A stretch of 64,000 nucleotides of DNA from Nitrososphaerota archaeon (GCA_029785235.1 JAFMAA010000003.1:6642-70641), one strand, 5' to 3'; positions 51,605-60,910 are shown, counted from the first letter of the stretch. The notes: generated by a model not told the origin, from the sequence alone. Program-made: numbers and translations.

Positions 51605-52234
51605 CTATTCGCGGCCGTACGCCTCTCTGATCCGCCTCTGCTCCGCCTCGCTCAGTCCGGTGACGCTCCCGGCCAGCCTCCCGGCCAGGTATATCTTGGA
51701 GCTCTCTTCAAGCACCTCCAGTCTGGACGCCGCCTCGTGCAAGTCCTTCCCCATCGAAAAGAATCCGTGGTTCCTTATTCCGACTAGGTCGCATCTCTTC
51801 AGCTTGGTCGCTATCGCCATGGCTCCGTCTTCTCCAGGAACAACGAAATCTACCACCTCCATCTTCTCGATCATGACAGCATGCTCAGGAGTCATGACAG
51901 GTATCTTCATCCCCACACTGACAAGCTCTACGGCGTTTGGTGGATGGCCATGGACAACTGCGTTCACGTCTTCCCTATTCCTGTAGGCCACAAGGTGAGT
52001 GGGGAGCTCGCTAGAAGGCCTCCCTCTGGTGATTACCTCTCCCTCGAGGCTAACCCTGACCAAGTCGCCCTGAACCGCTCCACCCTTGAAATAGCCCGCA
52101 GGGGTAATCAAGATTTGGCTCTTCATACGGAGGCGGGCGCTGGCGTTACCTCCTACACCAGAGACCAGCCCCCGCTTGTACATCCTCCTGATGGTGCGGG
52201 CGAGGTCTTCTTTCAGGGATAGCGTCCCGTCCAT
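51605..52234 (-). CDS. Class II aldolase/adducin-family protein
   Basis: A 209-residue zinc aldolase of the L-fuculose/L-ribulose-phosphate aldolase family. The zinc ligands lie in VVHGHPPNAVEL (His-Gly-His) and in CDLVGIRNHGFFSMGKDL, with the catalytic Glu region in MTPEHAVMIEKM. LVSGVGGNASARL and ITPAGYFKG bind the phosphate. Methylthioribulose-phosphate dehydratase is a relative, and the choice is open. The box ATAATAAG near 52262 fits a leaderless ATG 52234. Confidence 0.88.
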   Translation of the reverse strand: MDGTLSLKEDLARTIRRMYKRGLVSGVGGNASARLRMKSQILITPAGYFKGGAVQGDLVRVSLEGEVITRGRPSSELPTHLVAYRNREDVNAVVHGHPPNAVELVSVGMKIPVMTPEHAVMIEKMEVVDFVVPGEDGAMAIATKLKRCDLVGIRNHGFFSMGKDLHEAASRLEVLEESSKIYLAGRLAGSVTGLSEAEQRRIREAYGRE

Positions 52235-52386
52235 ATCCTCCCCAAAGCCGGCGCCAGGTGCTTATTATGGTGCGTTTGCGGCGCCGACTACTGGCGGCGG
52301 GCGGCGCTCACGTATCCTGCCTCACTTTAGCATCTTGTCCAATGCGCTCAACTCAGTAGGACGTCCCAGAGGATAGGAACCGCACT

Positions 52387-53385
52387 CTAGTAGTATCTTG
52401 CAGCCAGGTATTCGGTCAGGCTATCGAGGCGGGCCGTGGCAGGTCCAGTTGGCACCGATGCCAGTACGGCCCTAGCTTTGTCTGTGTGCAACCTGACCTT
52501 CTTGCGTACGTAATCCAGTGAACCTTTCTCAAGCATCAGCCCGCGCAGTCTCTGAACTTCGTCCTGGGTGTAGGCGCCCCTGCGATTCGTAAGCCCCACC
52601 ACGAACTTCCGTTCCTCGGCCGAGCAACGGCCGAGGCAGTGCATCAGGACGAGGCTCTTCTTCCCTCCCCTCAGGTCCGTGAATATCGGCTTTCCGAGCT
52701 CAGACGCTTCGCCCATGATGTCCAACGTATCATCCTGAATCTGATAGGCCAGCCCTGCCTCCTCGCCGTACTTGCCCGCCGCCGCTGCCTCGTCGTCTGA
52801 TGCCCCGCCAACTAGGGCTCCACTGGCGCATGGAGCGCTCAGCAAGCTTGAAGTCTTCAACCTGATCATCTCTTCGTACCGCTCTTCAGTCCCTTCTTCG
52901 TCGTAGGCCATCTCCATATCTATGAACTCTCCCCACGTAGTGGCTCTGCATGCGTCGCCCAGCAGGTCCAGGGCCCTTGCGAGCCTACGGCTCTCCAGAT
53001 TTTCGTACTTCGCAATCATTTTGGGGACGTTGAAGAGGAGCAGATCGGAAGCCAGCAACGCTGTTGTTGAGCCATACTTCACTCCAATCGAGCTCTCCCC
53101 CCTACGCATCTCGGACCCATCGATTATATCGTCCTGGATCAGCGCGCTCGCGTGGGCAAGTTCGTATGCCACGGCCAGGGGTATTGCTGGCCTGTAGTCT
53201 CCAGAGAAGACCTCGCACCAGAGCAGGGCGAGCACGGCGCGCACCCGCTTCCCTCCCGCCACTACCGCGTCGTGCGCCGCTCTTTCCAGCGGGGTGGACG
53301 CGAGTTGCGGGGCAAGATCCTCCAGGGCTGAGTTCACCGGAACTATGTACTCCGTCAGCCACGAAGCCAGTCCTGGAGTCTGCAC
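52387..53385 (-). CDS. Polyprenyl (geranylgeranyl) diphosphate synthase
   Basis: A 332-residue isoprenyl chain-elongation enzyme. It has GGKRVRAVLALL, the first Asp-rich motif in ASALIQDDIIDGSEMRRGESS, and the second in LAYQIQDDTLDIMGEASELGK. In archaea it supplies C20 (or C25) chains for ether lipids. Product length depends on residues before the first Asp-rich motif (AYELAHASA), which I read as consistent with C20, though this is not firm. Confidence 0.93.
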   Translation of the reverse strand: MQTPGLASWLTEYIVPVNSALEDLAPQLASTPLERAAHDAVVAGGKRVRAVLALLWCEVFSGDYRPAIPLAVAYELAHASALIQDDIIDGSEMRRGESSIGVKYGSTTALLASDLLLFNVPKMIAKYENLESRRLARALDLLGDACRATTWGEFIDMEMAYDEEGTEERYEEMIRLKTSSLLSAPCASGALVGGASDDEAAAAGKYGEEAGLAYQIQDDTLDIMGEASELGKPIFTDLRGGKKSLVLMHCLGRCSAEERKFVVGLTNRRGAYTQDEVQRLRGLMLEKGSLDYVRKKVRLHTDKARAVLASVPTGPATARLDSLTEYLAARYY

Positions 53386-54390
53386 GGCACCAGTCTAGAT
53401 CAGGCATTATGTAACAGGTGTGCCCTGCACACCCGACCGCGTGGATGGGCGGTCAGCGGCGCGCAAAAGCCCAAAATCTACTTTCATGACACTCATATCC
53501 TCGACCGCAGCCTGCATTCTATCAATGATGGATGACTCACCAATCCACCTAGGAGGGTGTCGCACCCGCTCCTTCCAGCCACCATGAAGCTATTCATAGC
53601 AATCAGGGGATGTGGCACAGCACATTCCGTCACAAAATCGGATGCGGCTAGTCCGCAGGGCACACCGCCGACCTGTACAAGAGATTTACGCACTGTCGCA
53701 AGTACTGCAATGCGCCGTCCGTGACGCATGATGACAGGTCCTAGGAGATATACCTAGACACCAGGGTAATGCTTCGAACGTCCTCGAACAGAAACTCAGG
53801 AAGCTAAAAGACGAAGTGTTGTTGTCGAGCGCATCCGACCCGCACAAGCCAGTCGAGTCCAGATGCCAGTTGACGCGAAGCTGCCTCGTAGGGCTCTTAC
53901 GGCACGGATCCCCTGTATCCTGAAGTCGCTTCCGGTTCTGAGGGAGCTGAATCTGAAGGGAGTTCGAATGGAGCAGGGTCGGTCTGTCGATAGCCATTGT
54001 AGCATTCAGGAAGTTCGAACCTAGGGTCCAGCCGCTGGAAAAGAGGGTGGCGATTCTGAAGAGGCTTCTCGTCTCTAGGGTCAAGATCTGGGTGTCGTTC
54101 ACTCCCGCGGTGCCGGAATCATAATGGTAGGCCTTGAGCGCCTCTTCGCCGAACTGAGCGACGCCGAGAAGGATTGGGCCATCTCTGCACAACGAGGTTC
54201 GTGGGTTATGAATCGAAACCCACGTTCAAAACTGCGACGAGGATGAGCGCGAGTCAGGTCCTCGCCGGGGAAGAATATGTCATTACCACCCTGACCAGGC
54301 TGGTCAGGAAGTATGGACGGAACTCAAGGGCCACATAGACGACCTGAAGTAGGCGCGCAAAGCACATCTGGCGTTGGACGGCTTGGCCTA
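53386..54390. pseudogene. One-kilobase stretch of decayed coding sequence
   Basis: No intact gene lies here. On the plus strand several short phrases look protein-like but are in different frames: IPCILKSLPVLRELNLKG (about 53905-53960), EKRVAILKRLLVSRVKIW (about 54040-54095), GLERLFAELSDAEKDWAI (about 54130-54185) and MSASQVLAGEEYVITTLTRL (about 54245-54305). The last is followed out of frame by VWTELKGHIDDLK. This suggests one or more helical genes ruined by frameshifts. The minus-strand frame at 53686-54192 has unnatural composition and is rejected. Confidence 0.4.
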
Positions 54391-55245
54391 TTAGACCGCC
54401 CCAACCAAGCCTGCGCTCGTATCCCAGAGGCGCCGAGCAAGGGCCCTGTCATAGGACGCGGCAGCCGGTTCCTTCTCCCGCTTACGATCGAAGTACTTAC
54501 CGGTCACGCCTTCGAGCCCAGGAGACGAAGCGAGGAACACCGGGGACTCCGCCCCTTCTTCAGCGCTGGCGAGGAAGAGCCTGGTGACCTTAGTCAAGAA
54601 CGAAAACCGCCCGAGAGGCCTCCCCCAGATATTCGTTGCCACGGCGCCAGGATGAAGGGAGTTCACCGTGACCCCTGTACCTTTGATCCTCTCAGCGAGC
54701 TCGCAGCTGAAAATGACCTGGGCCAGCTTCGCCCTCGAGTATGCCTTCATCACGCTGTACCCTTCAGCCATCTGCAGGTCGTCAAAGTCGATGCGTCCGT
54801 CGTAGTGGGCGACAGACGACACGAATACGACGCGCGAAGGAGCGCTCTTCTTCAGCACTTCCAGGAGCAAATTGGTCAGCAGGAACTGCGATAGGTAGTC
54901 GACCTGGAACGTGGTCTCGAGACCGTCGACTGTCACTGACCGCGTCAGCTTGGCTATTCCAGCGTTGTTTATGAGGACATGCAGTGAGTCGTGGCTCTCG
55001 AGGTACGTCCTGGCGAGCTCCCTGACCGATTCTAGAGAGCTGAAATCTGCGAGGAGGAGCTCCATGGCGCCGGTTGCTCCCTTCTGCCTGATGCGGGTGA
55101 TTGTCCTTTCACCCTTGGCCCTGTCCCTGCAGACGAAGATCACAGTCGCACCGAGCATGGCGAGCCTTTCGGCCGTTGCCCTGCCGATACCTGAGCTCGC
55201 TCCAGTTACCATGCAGACCCTGCCACCCATCGGTCCGGAATCCAA
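54391..55245 (-). CDS. Short-chain dehydrogenase/reductase
   Basis: A 284-residue SDR close to the retinol dehydrogenase/WWOX group. It shows the cofactor motif VTGASSGIGRATAER, the NADP-type ATVIFVCRDRAKGE, INNAGIA, the catalytic serine in FVSSVAHYDG and the YSRAKLAQ Tyr-x-x-x-Lys pair (Tyr here in MKAYSRAKL). The end has HPGAVATNIWG. Substrate unknown. Confidence 0.9.
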   Translation of the reverse strand: MDSGPMGGRVCMVTGASSGIGRATAERLAMLGATVIFVCRDRAKGERTITRIRQKGATGAMELLLADFSSLESVRELARTYLESHDSLHVLINNAGIAKLTRSVTVDGLETTFQVDYLSQFLLTNLLLEVLKKSAPSRVVFVSSVAHYDGRIDFDDLQMAEGYSVMKAYSRAKLAQVIFSCELAERIKGTGVTVNSLHPGAVATNIWGRPLGRFSFLTKVTRLFLASAEEGAESPVFLASSPGLEGVTGKYFDRKREKEPAAASYDRALARRLWDTSAGLVGAV

Positions 55246-55311
55246 AGCTACGTCCCAACGCTCCGGAACGGGGGGCCTCCTAAGTCTTCGTGCAAGGTAT
55301 GACGACCCGGC

Positions 55312-55623
55312 CTATCTAGTCTCTTCGCCGAAGTGGCCCAGTTCCTGCTCCCTCTGCTCGACCTCAATGATGGCTCCCACCATAGAATATGCTCTCAGAA
55401 ACTCGTACCCTCGGGGCGTCATCATGTAGTCTACTCCGTCATCACCTTCCTCGGCTCGTAGCAACCCTTTGTCTGCAAGGAACTGCAGGTACTTCCTCGT
55501 CCTATCCAGGGGCGTGTTGGACGCGTACGAGAGGTGGGTTATCCTCCCTGAGCCGCCGTATGAGTCTATGGCGCGAAGCAGAGAATTGTAGATATCCAGC
55601 TTCGACCGCTTGACTTTCTTCAT
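55312..55623 (-). CDS. Winged-helix DNA-binding protein
   Basis: A 103-residue archaeal winged-helix protein. It has a helix-turn-helix (IYNSLLRAIDSYGGSGRIT, LSYASNTPLDRTRKYLQFL), a wing (GLLRAEEGDDGVDYMMTPRG) and a C-terminal helix that probably dimerises (EFLRAYSMVGAIIEVEQRE). ATG 55623 overlaps the stop of the beta-solenoid gene as ATGA, so the two are co-translated. It may regulate that gene or a shared process. Confidence 0.8.
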   Translation of the reverse strand: MKKVKRSKLDIYNSLLRAIDSYGGSGRITHLSYASNTPLDRTRKYLQFLADKGLLRAEEGDDGVDYMMTPRGYEFLRAYSMVGAIIEVEQREQELGHFGEETR

Positions 55624-56834
55624 ACTGGAGGGCTTGGAAGGCCAGAGACCTTCTCGGGCTGGCTGGCGAGGCTGACGTCCTTGCCCAGGTGGAGGGCTTC
55701 AGTGTACTGCAGCGGTCCAGATATCCTGCACCCCCTGCCGACCTCGGCCCTTCTGACGTAGACGCTCCTGAGAGAACAGCCAGCTTCGGCCCAGAGGCTT
55801 TCTGCATAGACATCCTCAGCCTCGGCATTTTCCTTGATCCTGACAGTCTCCCCTACAATCGGTCCTCTCACCCTGGCCCTCCTTGCTATGTCAACCTCTC
55901 GGGCCTTGGACCCCGCCGAAGTAGTAAGTCCTCCACCAATTTCCAGCTTTTCATCCGCCAACACCTTCGTTGCCTCTAGATTCCCACCTACGCCTATGGA
56001 TCCAGCTTCCAAAGCTCCTCCGATCTTCGCATCCCCTCCGACCGAAAGCTTGTCTTCGAGTTTCAGGTCCTTGACTACCTCCAGAATCCCCCCAATCGAG
56101 ACTTTCTCTCCTTTCCCCGAGCCAATGGTGAGCTGCCCTCCGACACGTATCTCTTCGAAGGTTAGCTCTCCCACGGACCTGAAAATCCCACCGACGCGGA
56201 CGTCTTCAACCTTTCCGCCACCCACCGCGGCAGTCCCTCCCACGGTAAGATCCCCAATATTCACGTCACCGGAGACTTCGACCGTCCCCCCTACGTCCAC
56301 GTCTTCCGCTTTGATGGTCTCCGCCCGGAGGTTTCCGCCTACTCGGACGTCATGGGAAATCAGTACCTTAACTTGGAGAGTCCCTCCCACTCTCACGTCA
56401 TCCGACTCAAGCTTCGCCCTCGCTTCCAGCGTCCCTCCGACCTTGACGTCTTCCAATTTGGCGTCGCCAGCCAACACTGCAGTCCCCCCCACTCGCATAT
56501 CATCCACTTCGGCTCTCCCGCCCACCCTGACGGCATTAGGCACGTCCACATCGCCGGCCCTGAAATCGCCTTTCACATCGAGGCTCGCTCCGTCGTCGAG
56601 CCTCACGTCGCTGGCTTCTAGGCCACCCTCCACCAGAAGATCTCCGTCCCCCCTCACCTCTTCCGCCTTTAGGCTCCCCTTGACGGTAGACCGGCCCCTG
56701 ACAACGAGTGTTCCGTGTACCACCACCTGCATCCCTAAGGGGATCACCGTGGAACCTTCGAGGAGCAGGTCGCCATCCGCCTCCGAGATGGTAGCCGTCT
56801 TCCCGCGTTCTACCCTCTCTTCGAATCCGCTCAT
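55620..56834 (-). CDS. Bactofilin-like beta-solenoid repeat protein
   Basis: A 404-residue protein made largely of repeats of about 17-18 residues with the core DVxVGGxLxAxxxLxA. At least twelve copies run from about residue 95 to 320, for example EDVKVGGTLEARAKLES and DDVRVGGTLQVKVLIS. Periodic hydrophobics plus Gly-Gly turns are typical of right-handed beta-solenoids of the bactofilin/polymer-forming family, which assemble into filaments without nucleotide. No signal peptide or membrane helix is present. A proline-containing tail (SQPEKVSGLPSPPV) ends it. The role as an archaeal cytoskeletal or scaffold element is inference. Confidence 0.75.
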   Translation of the reverse strand: MSGFEERVERGKTATISEADGDLLLEGSTVIPLGMQVVVHGTLVVRGRSTVKGSLKAEEVRGDGDLLVEGGLEASDVRLDDGASLDVKGDFRAGDVDVPNAVRVGGRAEVDDMRVGGTAVLAGDAKLEDVKVGGTLEARAKLESDDVRVGGTLQVKVLISHDVRVGGNLRAETIKAEDVDVGGTVEVSGDVNIGDLTVGGTAAVGGGKVEDVRVGGIFRSVGELTFEEIRVGGQLTIGSGKGEKVSIGGILEVVKDLKLEDKLSVGGDAKIGGALEAGSIGVGGNLEATKVLADEKLEIGGGLTTSAGSKAREVDIARRARVRGPIVGETVRIKENAEAEDVYAESLWAEAGCSLRSVYVRRAEVGRGCRISGPLQYTEALHLGKDVSLASQPEKVSGLPSPPV

Positions 56835-57166
56835 TCGGTCTTCGCCAACTTGGCGGTGATATATCGGCGACTCACATAAAGTGATTACCTCGCGCGCCGT
56901 GAATATTTAGAATAATGAACCCAATCCGTGTCCATGTCAGAAGAAAACGCGAAGAGGAAAAGAGAATCTGAGCGTAACGCGGAGACAACCCACGCGTCAG
57001 GTTACGCCCTGTTCCTCCGCCGATGAAGCCTGAGCCTTCCAGGGGCTCCCGGTCTGGGTCGGGATGACGCACGCGCCGCCGATGATGCAGCTCACCCAGG
57101 CGAGCCGGCTGGGACCGGCCGAACACTTTTACTCTAGAAAGGCGGCATGCCGGGACAGAAGAAGAC
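56835..57166. other. Intergenic region, nothing recognised
   Basis: About 330 bases ahead of the DUF1059 remnant. The frames on both strands have unnatural composition. ATGCCGGGACAGAAGAAG at 57147 could be the original start of the DUF1059 gene, now out of frame. Confidence 0.4.
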
Positions 57167-57436
57167 TTGACGACATACGCATCCAAGTGCAAAGACATCG
57201 GCATGCAGTGTGGATTCGAGGTGCATGGAGCCTCGCCGAGAGACAAGGTAATGCAATTGGCTGTCGTGCACGCCAAGTCTGCACACAACATGCAGACCGT
57301 CTCCCCAGACGTACCCAACAAGGCCAGTTCAGCGATAACAAACCGAGCTGGCCCTCCAACGTTCTTCGTCTCTCCTTATCGAGCTGTTTGCGACCCTTCG
57401 AGTTCCAAGGCAAGCGCAGAAGGCGCACAAGCCTAA
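57167..57436 (+). CDS. DUF1059-family small protein, probably decaying
   Basis: The first 57 or so residues match DUF1059: SKCKDIGMQCGFEVHG with its two cysteines, then LAVVHAKSAHNMQTVSPDV. The frame has only a TTG start (57167), while an ATG at 57147 encodes MPGQKKT in another frame. The last 30 residues read as non-family sequence, as if the original stop were lost. Family members are about 60 residues long. It may be a pseudogene; a functional TTG-start gene is possible. Confidence 0.5.
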   Translation: MTTYASKCKDIGMQCGFEVHGASPRDKVMQLAVVHAKSAHNMQTVSPDVPNKASSAITNRAGPPTFFVSPYRAVCDPSSSKASAEGAQA

Positions 57437-57555
57437 GCCTCACTCACAGCCGGCAGTTAGCGGGCCGTTGCGAGACGCCAGTTCAGTTTTTCTAACACTT
57501 TGTTCAAATCAATCACGCACCTGACCCTATAGGTTCCGGCCTCGCCCAGAAGGGC

Positions 57556-57810
57556 GTGTCTCTGCTGGCAACGACCGAAGACGCCGAGCAAGTGGCGAAG
57601 TCCTGGTTGCAGAGAAAGTACGGGAAGAGGCTCGGCAAGATAAAGTTCGTCGAGGTTATGAGAGAAAGCGACCACTGGATGGTAAAGGCGAACGTCAAAC
57701 TCGCATCCGGAGTGCTGCTGGTCAAACCTCACATGGTCCAGATTAAGATAGACTCCAACTCTACCCACGTCCTCGGCTACTCTGAGGTCGAAATCGAAAA
57801 GTCCTATTGA
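57556..57810 (+). CDS. Small alpha-beta protein, unknown
   Basis: An 84-residue protein with a helix (EDAEQVAKSWLQRKYGKRLG) followed by strands (KIKFVEVMRESDHWMVKANVKL, GVLLVKPHMVQIKIDSNS), resembling one PepSY-like or cystatin-like unit. GTG 57556 follows a CCTATAGG box by about 28 bases. Similar small proteins occur in thaumarchaea, but I cannot name a function. Confidence 0.6.
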   Translation: MSLLATTEDAEQVAKSWLQRKYGKRLGKIKFVEVMRESDHWMVKANVKLASGVLLVKPHMVQIKIDSNSTHVLGYSEVEIEKSY

Positions 57811-57888
57811 GAACCCTCAATAGCCTATCAGACCAAAGGCGGTCAGTCTGATGGAGAAATATGGTGCGATTGGCACCGTCTCCGGACG

Positions 57889-58866
57889 GTGGGCGGCCAG
57901 GTGACTCACAGCATGGGCCAAGAGGAACTTCCTGACATCAAGGAAATCGAGGACGCCTCCAGGCAGATTGCTGGAGTGGTGAGCCGGACGCCCTTAGTCG
58001 AATCTGTTCCCCTGTCCAGGCTGACTGGGAAGCAGGTCTTCCTCAAACTGGAGTGCTTCCAGCCCATCAAAGTCTTCAAGATTAGGGGAGCCTACAACAA
58101 GGTGTCCAAGGTGAAAGAAAGGGGCGTGGTCGCGGCGTCCTCCGGGAATCATGGGATCGCGGTGGCATACAGTTCCAGACTATTGGGCAAGAAGTGTACG
58201 ATAGTCGTGCCTGAGACTGTTGTTCAGGAGAAGGTAGAGGCGATAGAGGACTACGGGGCCATCGTGGTCAAGGCCGGACGATTCAGCGAAGAGCGCGAAG
58301 CCAGGGCGAGGGAGATTGCGCGCGCAGGCGACTCAGCCTTCATACACCCTTTCAACGACCGCGACGTGATTGCGGGTCAGGGGACCTGCGGGCTCGAAAT
58401 CAACCAGCAGCTAGCCGACTTCGATGCCGTACTGGTCCCCGTGGGGGGAGGGGGGCTGATATCAGGGGTTTCGATAGCACTAAAAGGAACAAGGGCCCCT
58501 GTAAGGGTGTTCGGAGTAGAACCAGCTGTTGCCCCGAAGCTGACCGCCGCCCTCTCCGCGAAGAGGGTAGTCCGAATCGAGCCAGCTGGCTCAGTAGCCG
58601 ATGGCCTAATCCCTTCCGCTCTAGGCAATCTCACATATCTGGCCTGTTCGAAATACATCGACGGCGCTCTGACGGTCTCCGAGGAGGAGATAATGGGCGC
58701 CACTAGGGCCATGGTGAACATGGCAAGAGTCTTCGCCGAGCCTTCGGGGGCCACCCCACTAGCGCCGCTTCTGTCAAAGAAGGAAGGACTGGGTGACCGG
58801 GTCGTCCTCGTGGTCTCTGGAGGGAATATCTCCAAGGACGTCCTCAGAAAGGTTCTGGTTTGGTAA
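57889..58866 (+). CDS. Threonine dehydratase/serine racemase-like PLP enzyme
   Basis: A 325-residue fold-type II PLP enzyme. The Schiff-base lysine is Lys64 in QPIKVFKIRGAYNK, the asparagine loop is ASSGNHGIAVAYSSR, and the phosphate cup is VPVGGGGLISG. The tail has VVSGGNISKDVL. There is no C-terminal ACT-like regulatory domain, so it resembles catabolic threonine dehydratase or serine racemase rather than biosynthetic IlvA. The start is GTG 57889 or ATG 57913. Confidence 0.9.
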   Translation: MGGQVTHSMGQEELPDIKEIEDASRQIAGVVSRTPLVESVPLSRLTGKQVFLKLECFQPIKVFKIRGAYNKVSKVKERGVVAASSGNHGIAVAYSSRLLGKKCTIVVPETVVQEKVEAIEDYGAIVVKAGRFSEEREARAREIARAGDSAFIHPFNDRDVIAGQGTCGLEINQQLADFDAVLVPVGGGGLISGVSIALKGTRAPVRVFGVEPAVAPKLTAALSAKRVVRIEPAGSVADGLIPSALGNLTYLACSKYIDGALTVSEEEIMGATRAMVNMARVFAEPSGATPLAPLLSKKEGLGDRVVLVVSGGNISKDVLRKVLVW

Positions 58867-58993
58867 AGTCGCTCTGAGGCACGGCCGTGGAGCGCCCGCA
58901 GCGACGAATCGTGTTGTACAAGGAGGTTGAACAGGGCCCGCCACGACTTTCAAAATTGCCGTTTCAAAAACCTGGCAGACTATACCACACGCT

Positions 58994-59434
58994 ATGATTG
59001 GAGGACTAAGGCGAAGGCTTTCGGGGAACGTCGAACACATTTGGAGTACAGACCAGGAACTCAAGCCCGAGGTCTCAGTTGACTCCGAATTCCATAGTGG
59101 AGCGGCAGTCCTGCTGACTACTGCGAAACCAACCAGCGAGAGGGAGACGAACGACGTCAGGATGAAAGAATACTACAAAGCCGTCCTAGGGACCGCCATA
59201 GAGAGAGGCGGCTGGTATCAGGGGCAGATAATGCCTCTCGCCTGGCTCAGGATGACACTCGCTGGCCTAGAATCCCGGCCTCTCCCGCCCGAAGCTTTGT
59301 GGGATGAGCAGGCAGCTGCTACAGGTGAGCCTGGCAGAGCCATCCCTTCCCGCGCAGACCTGTTTCCTGAAGAGAGGAGAGCCTGGCTAAGCCAAGTTAA
59401 GGCTGGACACAGCGCCTCTGGTGCCGGGGCCTAG
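58994..59434 (+). CDS. Conserved-looking hypothetical protein
   Basis: A 146-residue protein of natural composition, without recognised motifs. It has MKEYYKAVLGTAIERGGWYQGQIMPLAWLRMTLAG in the middle and an acidic, proline-containing second half. No membrane segment is predicted. Start ATG 58994 is uncertain; the ATG at 59162 is a later option. Confidence 0.45.
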   Translation: MIGGLRRRLSGNVEHIWSTDQELKPEVSVDSEFHSGAAVLLTTAKPTSERETNDVRMKEYYKAVLGTAIERGGWYQGQIMPLAWLRMTLAGLESRPLPPEALWDEQAAATGEPGRAIPSRADLFPEERRAWLSQVKAGHSASGAGA

Positions 59435-59537
59435 TAGGTGACGGCGCGCACTGTGAATCGAGCGTACAAACCGGCCCTTCGCTAGCGCGGTTTGCGTCAA
59501 TGGAAACCATTTAGCGCACCCTTACTGAAGCACCAGT

Positions 59538-60239
59538 GTGTTCGACGTATCACTAAGGCTGGACCATTCACTCCCCTTTTCCAATTTCTCTAAACTCTTC
59601 CCCACAGTTGGGATTCAAAGGTGGTGCAACTTGCAGGTAGACATCTTGGAGCTCCAGGTTTCCAAAGAAGAGGACGCTGAGAAACTTGAGCCCGCCCTGG
59701 GCGCAATGCTGAAGTCGTTGGGCGCCCGCCTGATACGGTTCAACCGATACTCTTCCAAGAACATGGAAGCGGTGGTGGGATGCAAATGCGCCACTGATAA
59801 CTCCACGGTCGCATTAATCGAGTGGGCGGAGTGCATACCGGTCATGCCAGTCACCTATCGCGGAGGGTTTGAACACTGCCGCTTGCTGGCCTTCACCAAA
59901 GATACTCTAAGTGGTGCCCTAAGCGCCCTCTCGAAGGTTTCTAAGGTCGAGATTGAGAGCAAGTCAGTGGTGCCAAGGGAATCAGCGAGAGGGGCCATCA
60001 CCATCCCAGTCGATGAGTTCTTGGGGGCACTGACGAAAAAGCAGCTCGAAGCGTTCATCGCCGCGCTGCAACTGGGCTACTATGGGATGCCCAAAGAGGT
60101 GACCTTGGATCAAATCGCAGCGAAGCAGGGGATGAGGAGGTCAACCTATGAAGAGCACCTCAGAAAAGCGGAGTTGAAGATATTGCAGGCCGTCAGGCCG
60201 TACGCCAGGCTTGCCTATGTGACGTCCCAGGAATCATAG
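59538..60239 (+). CDS. Bat-type HTH (HTH-10) transcriptional regulator
   Basis: A 233-residue protein whose C-terminus is the bacterio-opsin-activator helix-turn-helix: LTKKQLEAFIAALQLGYYGM, then EVTLDQIAAKQGMRRSTYEE and HLRKAELKIL. The first 150 residues form an alpha-beta domain with two cysteines (VGCKCATDN) and no recognised sensor motif. Archaea use such one-component regulators for redox, light or metabolite control. The target is not apparent. Start GTG 59538. Confidence 0.88.
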   Translation: MFDVSLRLDHSLPFSNFSKLFPTVGIQRWCNLQVDILELQVSKEEDAEKLEPALGAMLKSLGARLIRFNRYSSKNMEAVVGCKCATDNSTVALIEWAECIPVMPVTYRGGFEHCRLLAFTKDTLSGALSALSKVSKVEIESKSVVPRESARGAITIPVDEFLGALTKKQLEAFIAALQLGYYGMPKEVTLDQIAAKQGMRRSTYEEHLRKAELKILQAVRPYARLAYVTSQES

Positions 60240-60246
60240 CCCACAT

Positions 60247-60687
60247 TCACTGATAGGGAGAGCCCTTTGCCTCAGAGACATAGGGTCTGATTCTGGCCTC
60301 AATCATCTGCTTTGGCGCGGCGCCGACGAGGCCGTCCACAGGTTCGCCGTCTTTGAAGACCATAATTGTTGGGATTCCTTGGATGCCGAACTGCTGGGAA
60401 GTCAGCGGGTTGTCGTCAACGTTCAGCTTCCCAAAAGTGGCTTTGCCCGCCATCTCCAACGCAAGTTCCTCCAGCACCGGGGACACCACCCGGCACGGAC
60501 CACACCAGGGTGCCCAGAAGTCAACGACCACCACCTGATGTCTGCTCAACTCTTCTCTGAAGTTGGTGTCTGTCAGTTCGATTGGTCTTCCATCGCCAAT
60601 GGCGTCGCCTGATTGGGGTTTCGCGCGTCTCAGCATCTCTTCGAACTTCTTCTCGTTGATTTTCCGCACTTCATCGTCGAACGTCAT
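60247..60687 (-). CDS. trx: Thioredoxin
   Basis: A 146-residue thioredoxin with an added N-terminal helix (about 40 residues, charged). The active site is WCGPC at residues 61-65, preceded by VVVVDFWAP; GIPTIMVFKDGEPVDGLVG includes the cis-proline. It should reduce protein disulfides in the cytosol. The plus-strand regulator gene ends seven bases away, convergently. Confidence 0.94.
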   Translation of the reverse strand: MTFDDEVRKINEKKFEEMLRRAKPQSGDAIGDGRPIELTDTNFREELSRHQVVVVDFWAPWCGPCRVVSPVLEELALEMAGKATFGKLNVDDNPLTSQQFGIQGIPTIMVFKDGEPVDGLVGAAPKQMIEARIRPYVSEAKGSPYQ

Positions 60688-60910
60688 ACATCAATCACTT
60701 CGTAACACATCGAAAGGAGGTTGATTTAGGCTTACAGCCGGCAGCCGCCGGCCGCTCTAGCCCTATCTTGGACGCTGTTCCGCTCGGCTCCGTCGACTCT
60801 TCACCTCATCCGAGACAATGAACCAGAATGCATGAACCAGTAAACTAAAAGAACCCATTTGCTCTGGTGAGGAGGTCCGCCCCCCGATGGGAGCTCGGTT
60901 TTCCCCTAGG

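Noticed and set aside
53686..54192. 168-codon minus-strand frame
   Set aside because: Cys/Ser/Thr-rich and unlike any domain, while the opposite strand shows better coding fragments.
56872..57321. Open frames on both strands near the DUF1059 remnant
   Set aside because: They overlap each other and have unnatural composition; only the CKDIGMQC frame matches a family.
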